From Bradyrhizobium sp. CCGB01 (GTDB taxonomy: Bacteria > Pseudomonadota > Alphaproteobacteria > Rhizobiales > Xanthobacteraceae), in NCBI RefSeq assembly GCF_024199795.1, contig NZ_JANADK010000001.1, forward strand, positions 1,240,001 to 1,304,000: 64,000 nucleotides of DNA. The letters are read 5' to 3'. The first letter of the stretch is position 1; every line of letters starts with the position of its first letter. The notes under the pieces are model-generated. The model did no database searches, was not told the origin of the DNA, and saw only the letters and a program-made list of their open reading frames with translations. Positions 31,016-40,340 of this stretch are shown here, in pieces. Both the position numbers and the translations under genes were made by a program.

Positions 31016-31180
31016 TTACTTCAGCGAGGTGCTGATCGAGCCGAACTTGGTGTTCAGCGAGCTGCCGAGGTTGTTGACGACGGTGATGATGGCCAGCGCG
31101 ATGCCGGCGGCAATCAGGCCGTATTCGATGGCGGTGGCGCCGGATTCATCCTTCGCGAAACGCGCAATCAGGTTCTTCAT
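31016..31180 (-). CDS. Flp family type IVb pilin
   Basis: This 54-residue prepilin is the main structural subunit of the Tad pilus. The short basic leader (MKNLIARFAKDESG) precedes ATAIEYGLIA, the Flp motif with the processing site after glycine and the essential Glu/Tyr pair. The hydrophobic core IALAIITVV and a polar C-terminus (GSSLNTKFGS) follow. CpaA, encoded nearby, should cleave it. A strong terminator directly downstream and an inverted repeat about 95 bp upstream suggest separate, high expression. Confidence 0.95.
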   Translation of the reverse strand: MKNLIARFAKDESGATAIEYGLIAAGIALAIITVVNNLGSSLNTKFGSISTSLK

Positions 31181-31272
31181 GAACTAAACTCCGTCTGGGG
31201 TGATCGCCTCGTTCGGCGTTGTGCTTGACGCGGTGAGCATGTGAGCCGAGCTCTTTCGGTAGAGTTAATTCG

Positions 31273-31299
31273 ATCGGGCAAACGCCCTTCTTGCCCGAT
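31273..31299. promoter_or_regulatory. Inverted repeat upstream of the pilin gene
   Basis: A perfect 9-bp inverted repeat, ATCGGGCAA (31273-31281) and TTGCCCGAT (31291-31299), is separated by 9 bp. It lies in the divergent gap between the pilin gene and the fatty acid hydroxylase gene, about 95 bp before the pilin start. It could be an operator or an RNA hairpin in the pilin leader. No T-tract follows on either strand, so it is not a standard terminator. Confidence 0.4.
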
Positions 31300-31447
31300 G
31301 CTTTTGCCCAGAGTGAATTTGGCCTTAAGGACGCAGTCGAAATTCTTCCCGTTCCAGATGCGCCCCAAGTGGGCCGCCGACTTCACCCTCCCTTAAATTT
31401 CGCGGAGTAGGCGTAAGGGGGATCAGAGGTCCGGAAGAGAGGCGACG

Positions 31448-32275
31448 ATGTCGAGCCTGCCCATGCAAGTCGCCTTGATGCTCGGCGAGACCATCCAGAA
31501 GATGGTGCCCGTCACGCTCGCGCTCGCCGCGGTCTTCACGGTGCTCGAGCATTTCTGGGCCTGCAATCCCGGCCCGGCGTGGTGGCGCAAGCGCGAGATC
31601 CTGACCGACATCTGCTACTGGTTCTTCGTTCCGGTGTTTGCCCGTACCATGCGGATCGGCCTCCTGATCGTCGGCGCAGGCGCAATCTTCAACATCCACG
31701 ACGCAGACGACCTCATCGCCTTCTACGACAATGGCCACGGTCCGCTGGCGCAGCTGCCGCTGTGGGTCCAGGCGATCCTGTTCCTGGTGTTGTCTGATTT
31801 CATGCTGTACTGGCTGCACCGGCTGTTCCACGACGGCGGATTCTGGAAGTACCACGCCATCCATCATTCGTCGGAGGAGATCGGGTGGATTTCCGCGGCC
31901 CGCTTCCATCCCGTCAATCTCATGCTCGGGACGATCGGCGTCGACGTCGTGCTGCTGATGGCCGGCATCTCCCCGAACGTCATGATCTGGGTCGGTCCGT
32001 TCACCACCTTCCATTCCGCCTTCGTGCACGCCAACCTGAACTGGACCTTCGGGCCGTTCAAATATGTGCTGGCGACGCCGGTGTTCCACCGCTGGCACCA
32101 CACCGGGCTCGAAGAGGGCGGAGACACCAATTTTGCCGGGACGTTCCCGATCTGGGACGTGCTGTTCGGCACCTTCCGCATGCCGGAGGGAAGACTGCCG
32201 CAGGACTACGGCAAGGACGAAGCGACCATGCCGAAGGAGATCGGGGGCCAGCTTGCCTATCCGTTCCGCCGCTAG
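31448..32275 (+). CDS. Fatty acid hydroxylase / sterol desaturase family protein
   Basis: This 275-residue integral membrane di-iron oxygenase belongs to the fatty acid hydroxylase superfamily. The histidine clusters that bind iron are all present: HRLFH, HAIHHSS, and HRWHH near the C-terminus, with several membrane helices in the first half. Likely substrates are lipids (fatty acid, carotenoid or hopanoid type); the sequence does not decide. It is transcribed divergently from the pilin gene and lies within the Tad locus, although no functional link is known to me. Confidence 0.88.
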   Translation: MSSLPMQVALMLGETIQKMVPVTLALAAVFTVLEHFWACNPGPAWWRKREILTDICYWFFVPVFARTMRIGLLIVGAGAIFNIHDADDLIAFYDNGHGPLAQLPLWVQAILFLVLSDFMLYWLHRLFHDGGFWKYHAIHHSSEEIGWISAARFHPVNLMLGTIGVDVVLLMAGISPNVMIWVGPFTTFHSAFVHANLNWTFGPFKYVLATPVFHRWHHTGLEEGGDTNFAGTFPIWDVLFGTFRMPEGRLPQDYGKDEATMPKEIGGQLAYPFRR

Positions 32276-32442
32276 GAGCGGGGTCCGACGCCTTCGCGGG
32301 CCCGCAAATCGCCAATCTGTTCAAACAATAGCCGGCGAGTTTGCGGAACGTTCACGAATTGAGGGCAGGTTAGCCGGGTCGGGCACCGGCTCCGCTGTAT
32401 CTGATCGCTTCTGCCGGTTTGTGACGTCCCGGGGGTAAGAGT

Positions 32443-32940
32443 ATGCGTAAAGAGTTGCTGCGCCGTCAGGCGCGCGTTTGTCTTCTGGTTGCGGCTGCGG
32501 TGCTGGCATCGCCGGCCGCGAGCCTTGCCGAGGCGACCGCCGATGCCATCGCCGTCAATGTCGACCAGGCCAAGCTGGTCCGGCTGCCCGGCAAGGTGGC
32601 GACCATCGTGGTCGGCAATCCCCTGATCGCCGACGTGACGCTGCAGCCCGGCGGCATGATCGTCGTGACCGGGAAGGGCTACGGTGCCACCAATTTCATC
32701 GCGCTCGACCGGGGCGGTGAGATCCTGGTCGACCGCCAGATCCAGGTCGAAGGTCCGAGCGACCGCCTCGTCACCGTCTATCGCGGGGTCGAGCGCGAGT
32801 CCTACAGCTGCATGCCGCTCTGCCAGCGTCGCGTGACGCTCGGCGACAGCGACAACTACTTCAACAACACGATGAGCCAGGCCGGCTCGCTGAGCAGCAG
32901 TGCCAGCGGCAACGCCAGCGCGGGCACTAAATCCAACTAA
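32443..32940 (+). CDS. Pilus assembly protein with secretin N-domain only
   Basis: This 165-residue exported protein has a signal peptide ending near ASLAEA. It then has a pilus-formation N-terminal domain like the start of CpaC (IAVNVDQAKLVRLPGKVATIVVG, residues about 35-58, and GYGATNFIALDRGG). It lacks the secretin domain. The C-terminal part has a cysteine pair (SCMPLC) and a serine-rich tail. The context before two TadE-like genes suggests a periplasmic accessory of the Tad machine, perhaps binding the secretin. Confidence 0.8.
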   Translation: MRKELLRRQARVCLLVAAAVLASPAASLAEATADAIAVNVDQAKLVRLPGKVATIVVGNPLIADVTLQPGGMIVVTGKGYGATNFIALDRGGEILVDRQIQVEGPSDRLVTVYRGVERESYSCMPLCQRRVTLGDSDNYFNNTMSQAGSLSSSASGNASAGTKSN

Positions 32941-33041
32941 CGAGACCCACCGGCGGGGTTGCCCGGGCCGGACCCTCCGGTCCCGCCCGGACGCGCGCGT
33001 GCGCGAGAGAGATCCTCTCTCCGTGCCGAAGGCGTTCGTGG

Positions 33042-33056
33042 TTAAGGCATCCCTAA
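33042..33056 (-). promoter_or_regulatory. Possible CtrA-type site before the tadE-like genes
   Basis: TTAA-N7-CTAA on the plus strand reads TTAG-N7-TTAA on the minus strand, one mismatch from the CtrA consensus TTAA-N7-TTAA. It lies about 100 bp before the first TadE-like gene, in the 215-bp gap after the secretin N-domain gene. Confidence 0.3.
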
Positions 33057-33155
33057 TGGCGCGGTTCGCCGGGTGCGGATCGCCTGAAACACTTCAACAA
33101 TCAGTTTCCGCCATTGAAAGGGCAGATGACCGCCGCCGCGGGGGAATTTGACGCG

Positions 33156-33734
33156 ATGCCATCGCCTGCATCTACGAGGTTCACGCTCCGGAAAGCGCTG
33201 CGCCGGTTTCGCCGCAATCGCCGCGGCTCAGCAGTCGTCGAGTTCGCGCTGGTCGCGCCGATCTTCTTCGCGCTGCTGTTCGCTATCATCGAGACGGCGC
33301 TCGTGTTCCTGGCCGGCCAGGTGCTCGAGACCGTCACGCAGAATTCCGCGCGCGTCGTGCTGACCGGCCAGGCGCAATCCGGTTCGGTGACCGTCTGCGC
33401 GGTGTCCGGCGTCAGCACGCCCTGCACGCAGGCGACGTTCAAGACCTATGTCTGCAGCCAGATCCCGGCGCTGTTCGATTGCAGCAAGCTCTATGTCGAT
33501 GTCGCGAGCTTCTCGTCCTTCTCCGGGGTGACGCTGTCGACCCACATCGACGGCTCCGGAAATTTCGACACGACGATGGGCTACAGCCCTGGAAGTGCAG
33601 GCGACATCGTGGTGGTGCGGCTGTTCTACCAGTGGCCGCTGTTCGTCACCGGGCTCGGCTACAACATCTCCAATCTGACGGGCAACAAGCGGCTGCTGGT
33701 GGCCACGGCCGCGTTCAAGAACGAGCCCTATTGA
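33156..33734 (+). CDS. TadE-like pilus assembly protein (first)
   Basis: The 192-residue product is a TadE/TadG-type pseudopilin-like protein. A basic N-terminus (RFRRNRRG) is followed by SAVVEFALVAPIFFALLFAIIETAL, the hydrophobic TadE segment with its conserved glutamates. A periplasmic part with three or more cysteines follows. Such proteins are cleaved by the prepilin peptidase and act as minor subunits of the Tad pilus. ATG codons at 33126 and 33156 are both possible; the second has GGGGAA upstream. Confidence 0.85.
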   Translation: MPSPASTRFTLRKALRRFRRNRRGSAVVEFALVAPIFFALLFAIIETALVFLAGQVLETVTQNSARVVLTGQAQSGSVTVCAVSGVSTPCTQATFKTYVCSQIPALFDCSKLYVDVASFSSFSGVTLSTHIDGSGNFDTTMGYSPGSAGDIVVVRLFYQWPLFVTGLGYNISNLTGNKRLLVATAAFKNEPY

Positions 33735-33756
33735 GGCCAATGGATCGGGCGAAACG

Positions 33757-34335
33757 ATGCAGGCGATGTTGAAGATCGGGCGGACATGCCGCTGCGCCGC
33801 AGGCGAATTCGTCGCCGACAACAGGGCGTTGGCCGCGACCGAATTCGCGGTGATCGTGCCGTTGATGCTGGTGTTGTTCTTCGGCACGGTCGAGTTCTCG
33901 TCGGCCGTGGCGATCGATCGCAAGGTGACGCTGATGGCGCGGACGCTGTCGGACCTGACCTCGCAGTCGACTTCGGTCGGCGACACCGACATGACGAATT
34001 TCTTCGCGGCCTCGACCGGCATCATGACGCCGTACTCGACCACGCCGGTGGCTTCGACGATCAGCGAACTCTATGTCGATCCCTCGACGTTGCAGGCGCA
34101 TGTGCAGTGGAGCAAGGGATCGGTGCCGCGGACGCAGAAGTCCCTGGTCACGATTCCCACCTCGCTCGCGATCGGCGACACCTATCTGATCTTCAGCGAG
34201 GTCAGCTACACCTACACGCCCACGATAGGCCATGTGCTCAAGAATGCGATCACGCTGAGCGATGTCGCCTACACGCGCCCGCGCCAGTCCACCTGCGTGT
34301 ATTACAGTCCCGATACGGCCTGCACGAAGTACTGA
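33757..34335 (+). CDS. TadE-like pilus assembly protein (second)
   Basis: The second TadE-type protein, also 192 residues, is encoded 22 bp after the first and is probably co-transcribed. It has the motif ATEFAVIVPLMLVLFFGTVEFSSAV at about residues 27-50, then a periplasmic domain and a cysteine-containing C-terminus (CVYYSPDTACTKY). As with other Tad systems, two TadE-type minor subunits are present, but no long TadG with a von Willebrand domain is visible in this window. Confidence 0.85.
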   Translation: MQAMLKIGRTCRCAAGEFVADNRALAATEFAVIVPLMLVLFFGTVEFSSAVAIDRKVTLMARTLSDLTSQSTSVGDTDMTNFFAASTGIMTPYSTTPVASTISELYVDPSTLQAHVQWSKGSVPRTQKSLVTIPTSLAIGDTYLIFSEVSYTYTPTIGHVLKNAITLSDVAYTRPRQSTCVYYSPDTACTKY

Positions 34336-34361
34336 GCCGGCCCGCTTCTTTCGGACATGAA

Positions 34362-34390
34362 AAAAGGCCGTGCATCGCGCACGGCCTTTT
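34362..34390. terminator. Bidirectional rho-independent terminator
   Basis: A 12-bp perfect stem, AAAAGGCCGTGC at 34362-34373 against GCACGGCCTTTT at 34379-34390, has A-runs on one side and T-runs on the other. It can stop transcription from the tadE-like genes and from the convergent cold-shock gene. A second, imperfect hairpin that reuses the GCACGGCCTT word lies at 34420-34446. Confidence 0.85.
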
Positions 34391-34462
34391 CCATTTGCTT
34401 GTTCGCCAGAGCTGATCCGGAAGGCTATGCACGACGCACGGCCTTCTTTCACGCCCGATGGC

Positions 34463-34669
34463 TCAACCGGCGGCGCGGAGGTTGTCCGCTGCCGACTTGC
34501 CGGAACGGCGGTCGGCCACGATCTCGTAGGAGACCTTCTGACCTTCACGCAGCGTGCCGAGGCCGGCGCGCTCGACGGCGCTGATGTGCACGAAGACGTC
34601 CTGGCCGCCATCGTCGGGCTGGATGAAGCCGAAGCCCTTGGTCGCGTTAAACCACTTCACGGTTCCCAT
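34463..34669 (-). CDS. Cold-shock domain protein
   Basis: This 68-residue single-domain CspA-family protein binds single-stranded RNA or DNA. RNP1 (KGFGFIQP) and RNP2 (VFVHIS) are intact, and the start [14 protein letters not shown] is typical of the family. The frame is open upstream but family length fixes the ATG at 34669. It lies 271 bp downstream of infA on the same strand; the long leader could carry temperature-responsive RNA structure, as in other csp genes. Confidence 0.95.
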   Translation of the reverse strand: MGTVKWFNATKGFGFIQPDDGGQDVFVHISAVERAGLGTLREGQKVSYEIVADRRSGKSAADNLRAAG

Positions 34670-34940
34670 GCTCACGGGGTAGTTCCTTCTCAGATATGCA
34701 GTGTCGAAGCCTACTTTCGCAGGCGGGTTAGATCGAGTTTCTGGAAGGGTCGTCAGCGTGTCTGAACCGGCTGTACCGGTGGATGCCAATGTCGTCCGGC
34801 CGAAAATCGATGGCTGATTTTATTGGAATTAAGGCACCAAAACAATCCTGACGTGCACGATTTTTTGATCCGCCGCGTTTCCCGCGGCAGATCAGCATAC
34901 AGGTCAGAATTTTACTTCCGCAACGAGATGCTTGAGCGGA

Positions 34941-35228
34941 TCAGCGGCGGCGGAACTGGCCGCCGCGCTGTCCGGGACGCGGAGGTCCGCCGACGCCGGC
35001 GGGACGTTCGTCCTTGTGACGGAAAATCAGCCGGCCCTTCTCGAGGTCGTAGGGCGACATTTCCACCGTCACACGGTCACCCGCCAGCGTCTTGATGCGG
35101 TTCTTCTTCATCTTGCCGGCGGTGTAGGCGACGATCTCGTGCCCGGCGTCGAGCTGCACGCGGTAGCGCGCGTCGGGGAGGATTTCGGTGACCAGTCCTT
35201 CGAACTGGATCAGCTCTTCCTTAGCCAT
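34941..35228 (-). CDS. infA: Translation initiation factor IF-1
   Basis: IF-1 binds the ribosomal A-site region during initiation. The S1/OB-fold core ([17 protein letters not shown], then [18 protein letters not shown]) is intact. The 95-residue product is longer than the usual 72 because of a C-terminal tail rich in glycine, proline and arginine. Many alphaproteobacteria carry a second IF-1 of this longer type next to cold-shock or helicase genes. It follows the helicase gene by 23 bp. Confidence 0.92.
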   Translation of the reverse strand: MAKEELIQFEGLVTEILPDARYRVQLDAGHEIVAYTAGKMKKNRIKTLAGDRVTVEMSPYDLEKGRLIFRHKDERPAGVGGPPRPGQRGGQFRRR

Positions 35229-35251
35229 GAATTTCTCCAGGTCGTGGACGG

Positions 35252-36814
<1,563 letters not shown>

Positions 36815-37091
36815 GTCGAAAGCAGGCGCCCGGCGCAATCAGCGGGGCACGCGCAATAAGGGTGTCAAATAGACACCTGCGTGTTTGGGGTGTCGGATGG
36901 CTTGATGGGATGGGGCAAGCCAGAGGCCCGAAAGGGCTTAAGAACACGCGGCTCGCTACGACCGCTTGATTCGCAAGAGGTCTCGGACCTCCATATGGAA
37001 CATTCAGGGGGCCGTTTCAAGGCGACGCGGCCCGAAACGGCGATTGCGGTGCAAAAATAGTTATGCCGGAAATTTAGACAGAGCTGCTGTT

Positions 37092-37154
37092 TTGCTCAAA
37101 AAATAACCCGCCTGCCGCATTAGCATACATTTTATTCGCCCAAGTTTTGAGCAA
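37092..37154. promoter_or_regulatory. Distal 10-bp inverted repeat before urtA
   Basis: TTGCTCAAAA at 37092-37101 and its exact reverse complement at 37145-37154 are separated by 43 bp. They lie about 75-135 bp upstream of the sigma-54 promoter, a distance usual for enhancer-binding proteins. The sequence does not match the NtrC consensus, so the binding protein, if any, is unknown. Confidence 0.4.
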
Positions 37155-37227
37155 TGCGACTGCGGCGAAAGTTGGATTGCGGCAAAATTATATAATCTGA
37201 CCAATAGGTTGGCATGTGCCCAGCCCA

Positions 37228-37242
37228 TGGCATGGTTCTTGC
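37228..37242 (+). promoter_or_regulatory. Sigma-54 (RpoN) promoter of urtA
   Basis: TGGCATGGTTCTTGC matches the sigma-54 consensus TGGCAC-N5-TTGC at all but one position. The invariant GG at 37229-37230 and GC at 37241-37242 are separated by exactly 10 bp. The predicted start near 37254 would leave a leader of about 67 nt before urtA. Nitrogen-starvation control through NtrC and RpoN fits a urea-scavenging operon. Confidence 0.75.
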
Positions 37243-37320
37243 GATTCCGTTAATCGCAGGCGGCCGTGGGGCCGTTTCGCAGCGTCTATTTCACGTCTGC
37301 GTCAGGGAGATGATACACTC

Positions 37321-38649
37321 ATGCTTACCAAATCCACTCACGATATAGCGGCGTCATTTAGCCGCCGCGGCGTGCTCGCCGCGACCGCCGGACTGATGCT
37401 CGGTCTGGCTTCATTGACCGGCGCAAAGGCCGCGGACGACACCATCAAGGTCGGCGTCCTTCATTCTCTCTCCGGCACCATGGCCATCAGCGAGACCACG
37501 CTGAAGGACACCATCCTCTTCCTGATCGACGAGCAGAACAAGAAAGGCGGCGTGAACGGCAAGAAGCTCGAGGCCGTCGTCGTCGATCCCGCTTCGAACT
37601 GGCCGCTGTTCGCCGAAAAGGCGCGCGAGCTGATCACCAAGGACAAGGTCGCGGTCGTGTTCGGCTGCTGGACCTCGGTGTCGCGCAAGTCGGTGCTCCC
37701 GGTGTTCAAGGAGCTGAACAACATCCTGTTCTACCCCGTGCAGTACGAGGGTGAGGAGAGCGAGCGCAACGTGTTCTACACGGGTGCTGCGCCGAACCAG
37801 CAGGCGATCCCCGCCGTCGACTACCTGATGAAGGACGAGAAGGTGAAGCGCTGGGTGCTCGCGGGCACCGACTACGTCTATCCGCGCACCACCAACAAGA
37901 TCCTGGAAGCCTACCTGAAGTCGAAGGGTGTCGCCCAGGAAGACATCATGATCAACTACACGCCGTTCGGTCATTCCGACTGGCAGACGATCGTGGCCGA
38001 CATCAAGAAGTTCGGCTCGGCCGGGAAGAAGACCGCGGTGGTCTCGACCATCAACGGCGACGCCAACGTCCCCTTCTACAAGGAGCTCGGCAACCAGGGC
38101 ATCAAGGCCAAGGACATCCCGGTGGTCGCGTTCTCGGTGGGTGAGGAAGAGCTCGCCGGTATCGACACCAAGCCGCTGGTCGGCCATCTCGCCGCCTGGA
38201 ACTACTTCGAGTCGATCAAGACCAAGGATGGATCGAACGAGAAGTTCATCAAGGATTGGCAGGCCTACACCAAGAACCCGAAGCGCGTGACCAACGACCC
38301 GATGGAAGCGCACGTGATCGGCTTCAACATGTGGGTGAAGGCCGTCGAGAAGGTGAAGTCGACCGATCCGGACAAGGTGATCGACGCACTTCCCGGCATC
38401 GAAGCGCCGAACCTGACCGGCGGCGTGTCGAAGATGCTGCCGAACCACCACATCACCAAGCCGGTGTTCATCGGCGAGATCAAGGGCAACGGCCAGTTCG
38501 ACGTGGTCTGGAAGACGCCCGGTCTCGTTGCCGGCGATGCCTGGTCGAAGGAGCTGGAAGGCTCGAAGGACCTGGTCGGCGACTGGGTCGGCAAGAAGTG
38601 CGGCAACTTCAACACCAAGACCAACAAGTGCCTCGGCTCGGGCTCCTGA
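37321..38649 (+). CDS. urtA: Urea ABC transporter substrate-binding protein
   Basis: UrtA binds urea in the periplasm for the UrtBCDE importer. The 442-residue protein has a twin-arginine-type signal (FSRRGVLAATAGLMLGLAS) and a mature domain of the branched-chain amino acid binding fold (IKVGVLHSLSGTMAISE). The sequence shows the UrtA hallmarks FGCWTSVSRKSVLPVF, FYPVQYEGEESERN and INGDANVPFYKEL. The ATG at 37321 is preferred over upstream in-frame codons because the signal starts there. A strong hairpin separates it from urtB. Confidence 0.96.
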   Translation: MLTKSTHDIAASFSRRGVLAATAGLMLGLASLTGAKAADDTIKVGVLHSLSGTMAISETTLKDTILFLIDEQNKKGGVNGKKLEAVVVDPASNWPLFAEKARELITKDKVAVVFGCWTSVSRKSVLPVFKELNNILFYPVQYEGEESERNVFYTGAAPNQQAIPAVDYLMKDEKVKRWVLAGTDYVYPRTTNKILEAYLKSKGVAQEDIMINYTPFGHSDWQTIVADIKKFGSAGKKTAVVSTINGDANVPFYKELGNQGIKAKDIPVVAFSVGEEELAGIDTKPLVGHLAAWNYFESIKTKDGSNEKFIKDWQAYTKNPKRVTNDPMEAHVIGFNMWVKAVEKVKSTDPDKVIDALPGIEAPNLTGGVSKMLPNHHITKPVFIGEIKGNGQFDVVWKTPGLVAGDAWSKELEGSKDLVGDWVGKKCGNFNTKTNKCLGSGS

Positions 38650-38677
38650 TCCGAACCTGACGCTTGATTGCACGACG

Positions 38678-38707
38678 GGAGGAGGCGGCTATTCCGCCGC
38701 CTTCTCC
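38678..38707 (+). terminator. Intercistronic hairpin urtA-urtB (attenuator or RNA stabiliser)
   Basis: A 12-bp stem (38678-38689 against 38696-38707, one G-T wobble) closes a 6-nt loop TATTCC. No T-tract follows, so full termination is unlikely. Such a hairpin can protect the 3' end of urtA mRNA and raise the binding protein above the permease subunits. This role is inferred. Confidence 0.6.
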
Positions 38708-38732
38708 CCACTTCCTGCCGGGGTGATTTAAA

Positions 38733-40340
38733 GTGCCAACCAATCTGTCCGCTCGTCTCTGTACGTTTGTGCTCTCGCTATTGCTGATCGCGTTCGCGCT
38801 GCCCGCCTTTGCCGGTCCGTTCGAGGATGCGGTCGCCAAATTCGCCAATGACGATTTTTCCGACACCGATGAGGCGATCGGCGTTGTCGCGAGCAGCGGC
38901 AACAAGCTGGCCTTCCCCATCATCAGCGCGCTCCAGGACGGCCGCCTGATGGCCGATCCTGATAGCAAGAAGGTTTACGTCACCGGTGCCGACGGCAAGT
39001 CGATCGATGCCGCGACCGGCGAGCCCGTCGCCAGCGTTCCCGACAGTGCGAGCGCGGTCCGCCTCAACAACCGCCTGCGCCGCAGTGTCGATGCCGCGCT
39101 CGGCAGTCTGACGCTCCAGTCACCCGATCTGGCGACGCGACTGCAGGCCGCGCAATCCGTCTTCAAGTCGCACGAAGAGACCGCGCTCGAGGCCGTCGAT
39201 GGCGCGCTCGCCAAGGAAACCAACAAATCGGTCAAGGCTGCGCTCGGCGAAGCCCGTGCGGCCATCCTGCTGTTCAAGCCTGATGCCACCGAGGTCGAGA
39301 AGCTCGAAGCGGTCGCCACCCTCAAGGCGCGCGGCGACCAGGAGGCGATGGCGCTGCTCACCGGCATGGGCGACCAGCCCGCCTCGGTGACCAAGGCCGC
39401 CGCCAGCGCGATCAGCTCGATCCAGAGCTCGCTTGCGGTCTGGTCCACGGTTCAGAATGCCTGGTACGGTCTCTCGCTCGGCTCGGTGCTGCTGCTCGCC
39501 GCGATCGGGCTCGCCATCACCTTCGGCGTGATGGGCGTCATCAACATGGCGCATGGCGAGATGGTGATGATCGGCGCCTACACCACCTTCGTGGTGCAGG
39601 AGGTGATCCGCACCCGCTATCCCGGCCTGTTCGACTATTCCTTGCTGATCGCCGTGCCGCTCGCCTTCCTCGTCGCCGGCGCGATCGGCGTGCTGATCGA
39701 GCGCAGCATCATCCGCTTCCTCTACGGCCGTCCGCTGGAGACGCTGCTGGCGACCTGGGGCCTGTCGCTGGTGCTGCAGCAGGCGGTGCGCACCATGTTC
39801 GGCCCGACCAACCGCGAGGTCGGCAATCCCTCCTGGATGAGCGGCGCGTTCGAGCTCGGCCAGATCACCATCACCTATAACCGGCTCTGGATCCTCGTCT
39901 TCACGCTCGCGGTGTTCGCGATCCTGCTCGCGATGCTGCGCTACACCGCGCTCGGGCTCGAGATGCGTGCGGTGACGCAGAACCGCCGCATGGCGGCCTC
40001 GATGGGCATCGCCACCTCGCGCGTCGACGCGCTGACCTTCGGTCTCGGCTCGGGCATTGCCGGCATCGCCGGCGTGGCGCTGTCGCAGATCGACAATGTC
40101 AGCCCCAATCTCGGCCAGAGCTACATCATCGACAGTTTCATGGTCGTGGTGTTTGGCGGCGTCGGCAATCTCTGGGGCACGCTGGTCGGCGCCTTCACGC
40201 TCGGCATCGCCAACAAGTTCCTTGAACCGGTCGCCGGCGCCGTGCTTGGCAAGATCGCGATCCTGGTTCTCATCATCCTGTTCATTCAAAAGCGGCCGCG
40301 CGGTCTGTTCGCGCTCAAGGGCCGTGCGGTGGAAGCATGA
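38733..40340 (+). CDS. urtB: Urea ABC transporter permease UrtB
   Basis: UrtB is a LivH-type permease of the urea importer. The 535-residue protein starts at GTG and has a signal-like N-terminus and a long periplasmic region of roughly 220 residues (FEDAVAKFANDDFSDTDEA). The permease core with about eight helices follows (GVMGVINMAHGEMVMIGAY, GVGNLWGTLVGAFTLG). The extra N-terminal domain is normal for UrtB. The stop overlaps the urtC start (ATGA). Confidence 0.95.
   Translation: MPTNLSARLCTFVLSLLLIAFALPAFAGPFEDAVAKFANDDFSDTDEAIGVVASSGNKLAFPIISALQDGRLMADPDSKKVYVTGADGKSIDAATGEPVASVPDSASAVRLNNRLRRSVDAALGSLTLQSPDLATRLQAAQSVFKSHEETALEAVDGALAKETNKSVKAALGEARAAILLFKPDATEVEKLEAVATLKARGDQEAMALLTGMGDQPASVTKAAASAISSIQSSLAVWSTVQNAWYGLSLGSVLLLAAIGLAITFGVMGVINMAHGEMVMIGAYTTFVVQEVIRTRYPGLFDYSLLIAVPLAFLVAGAIGVLIERSIIRFLYGRPLETLLATWGLSLVLQQAVRTMFGPTNREVGNPSWMSGAFELGQITITYNRLWILVFTLAVFAILLAMLRYTALGLEMRAVTQNRRMAASMGIATSRVDALTFGLGSGIAGIAGVALSQIDNVSPNLGQSYIIDSFMVVVFGGVGNLWGTLVGAFTLGIANKFLEPVAGAVLGKIAILVLIILFIQKRPRGLFALKGRAVEA

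Larger units (their letters stand above)
36815..37320 (+). promoter_or_regulatory. Control region of the urea transporter-urease cluster
   Basis: This 506-bp gap separates the divergent helicase gene from urtA. Its right half holds a near-consensus sigma-54 promoter (37228-37242). Further upstream, perfect 10-bp inverted copies TTGCTCAAAA (37092-37101) and TTTTGAGCAA (37145-37154) may be activator sites. The stretch 37070-37205 is clearly AT-richer than its surroundings. Nothing distinct is seen in 36850-37060 apart from what must be the helicase promoter. Confidence 0.55.

Noticed and set aside
34420..34446. Second hairpin near the csp gene as a true terminator
   Set aside because: The stem is imperfect and no clear T-run follows on the csp strand; the perfect hairpin at 34362-34390 is the better terminator.
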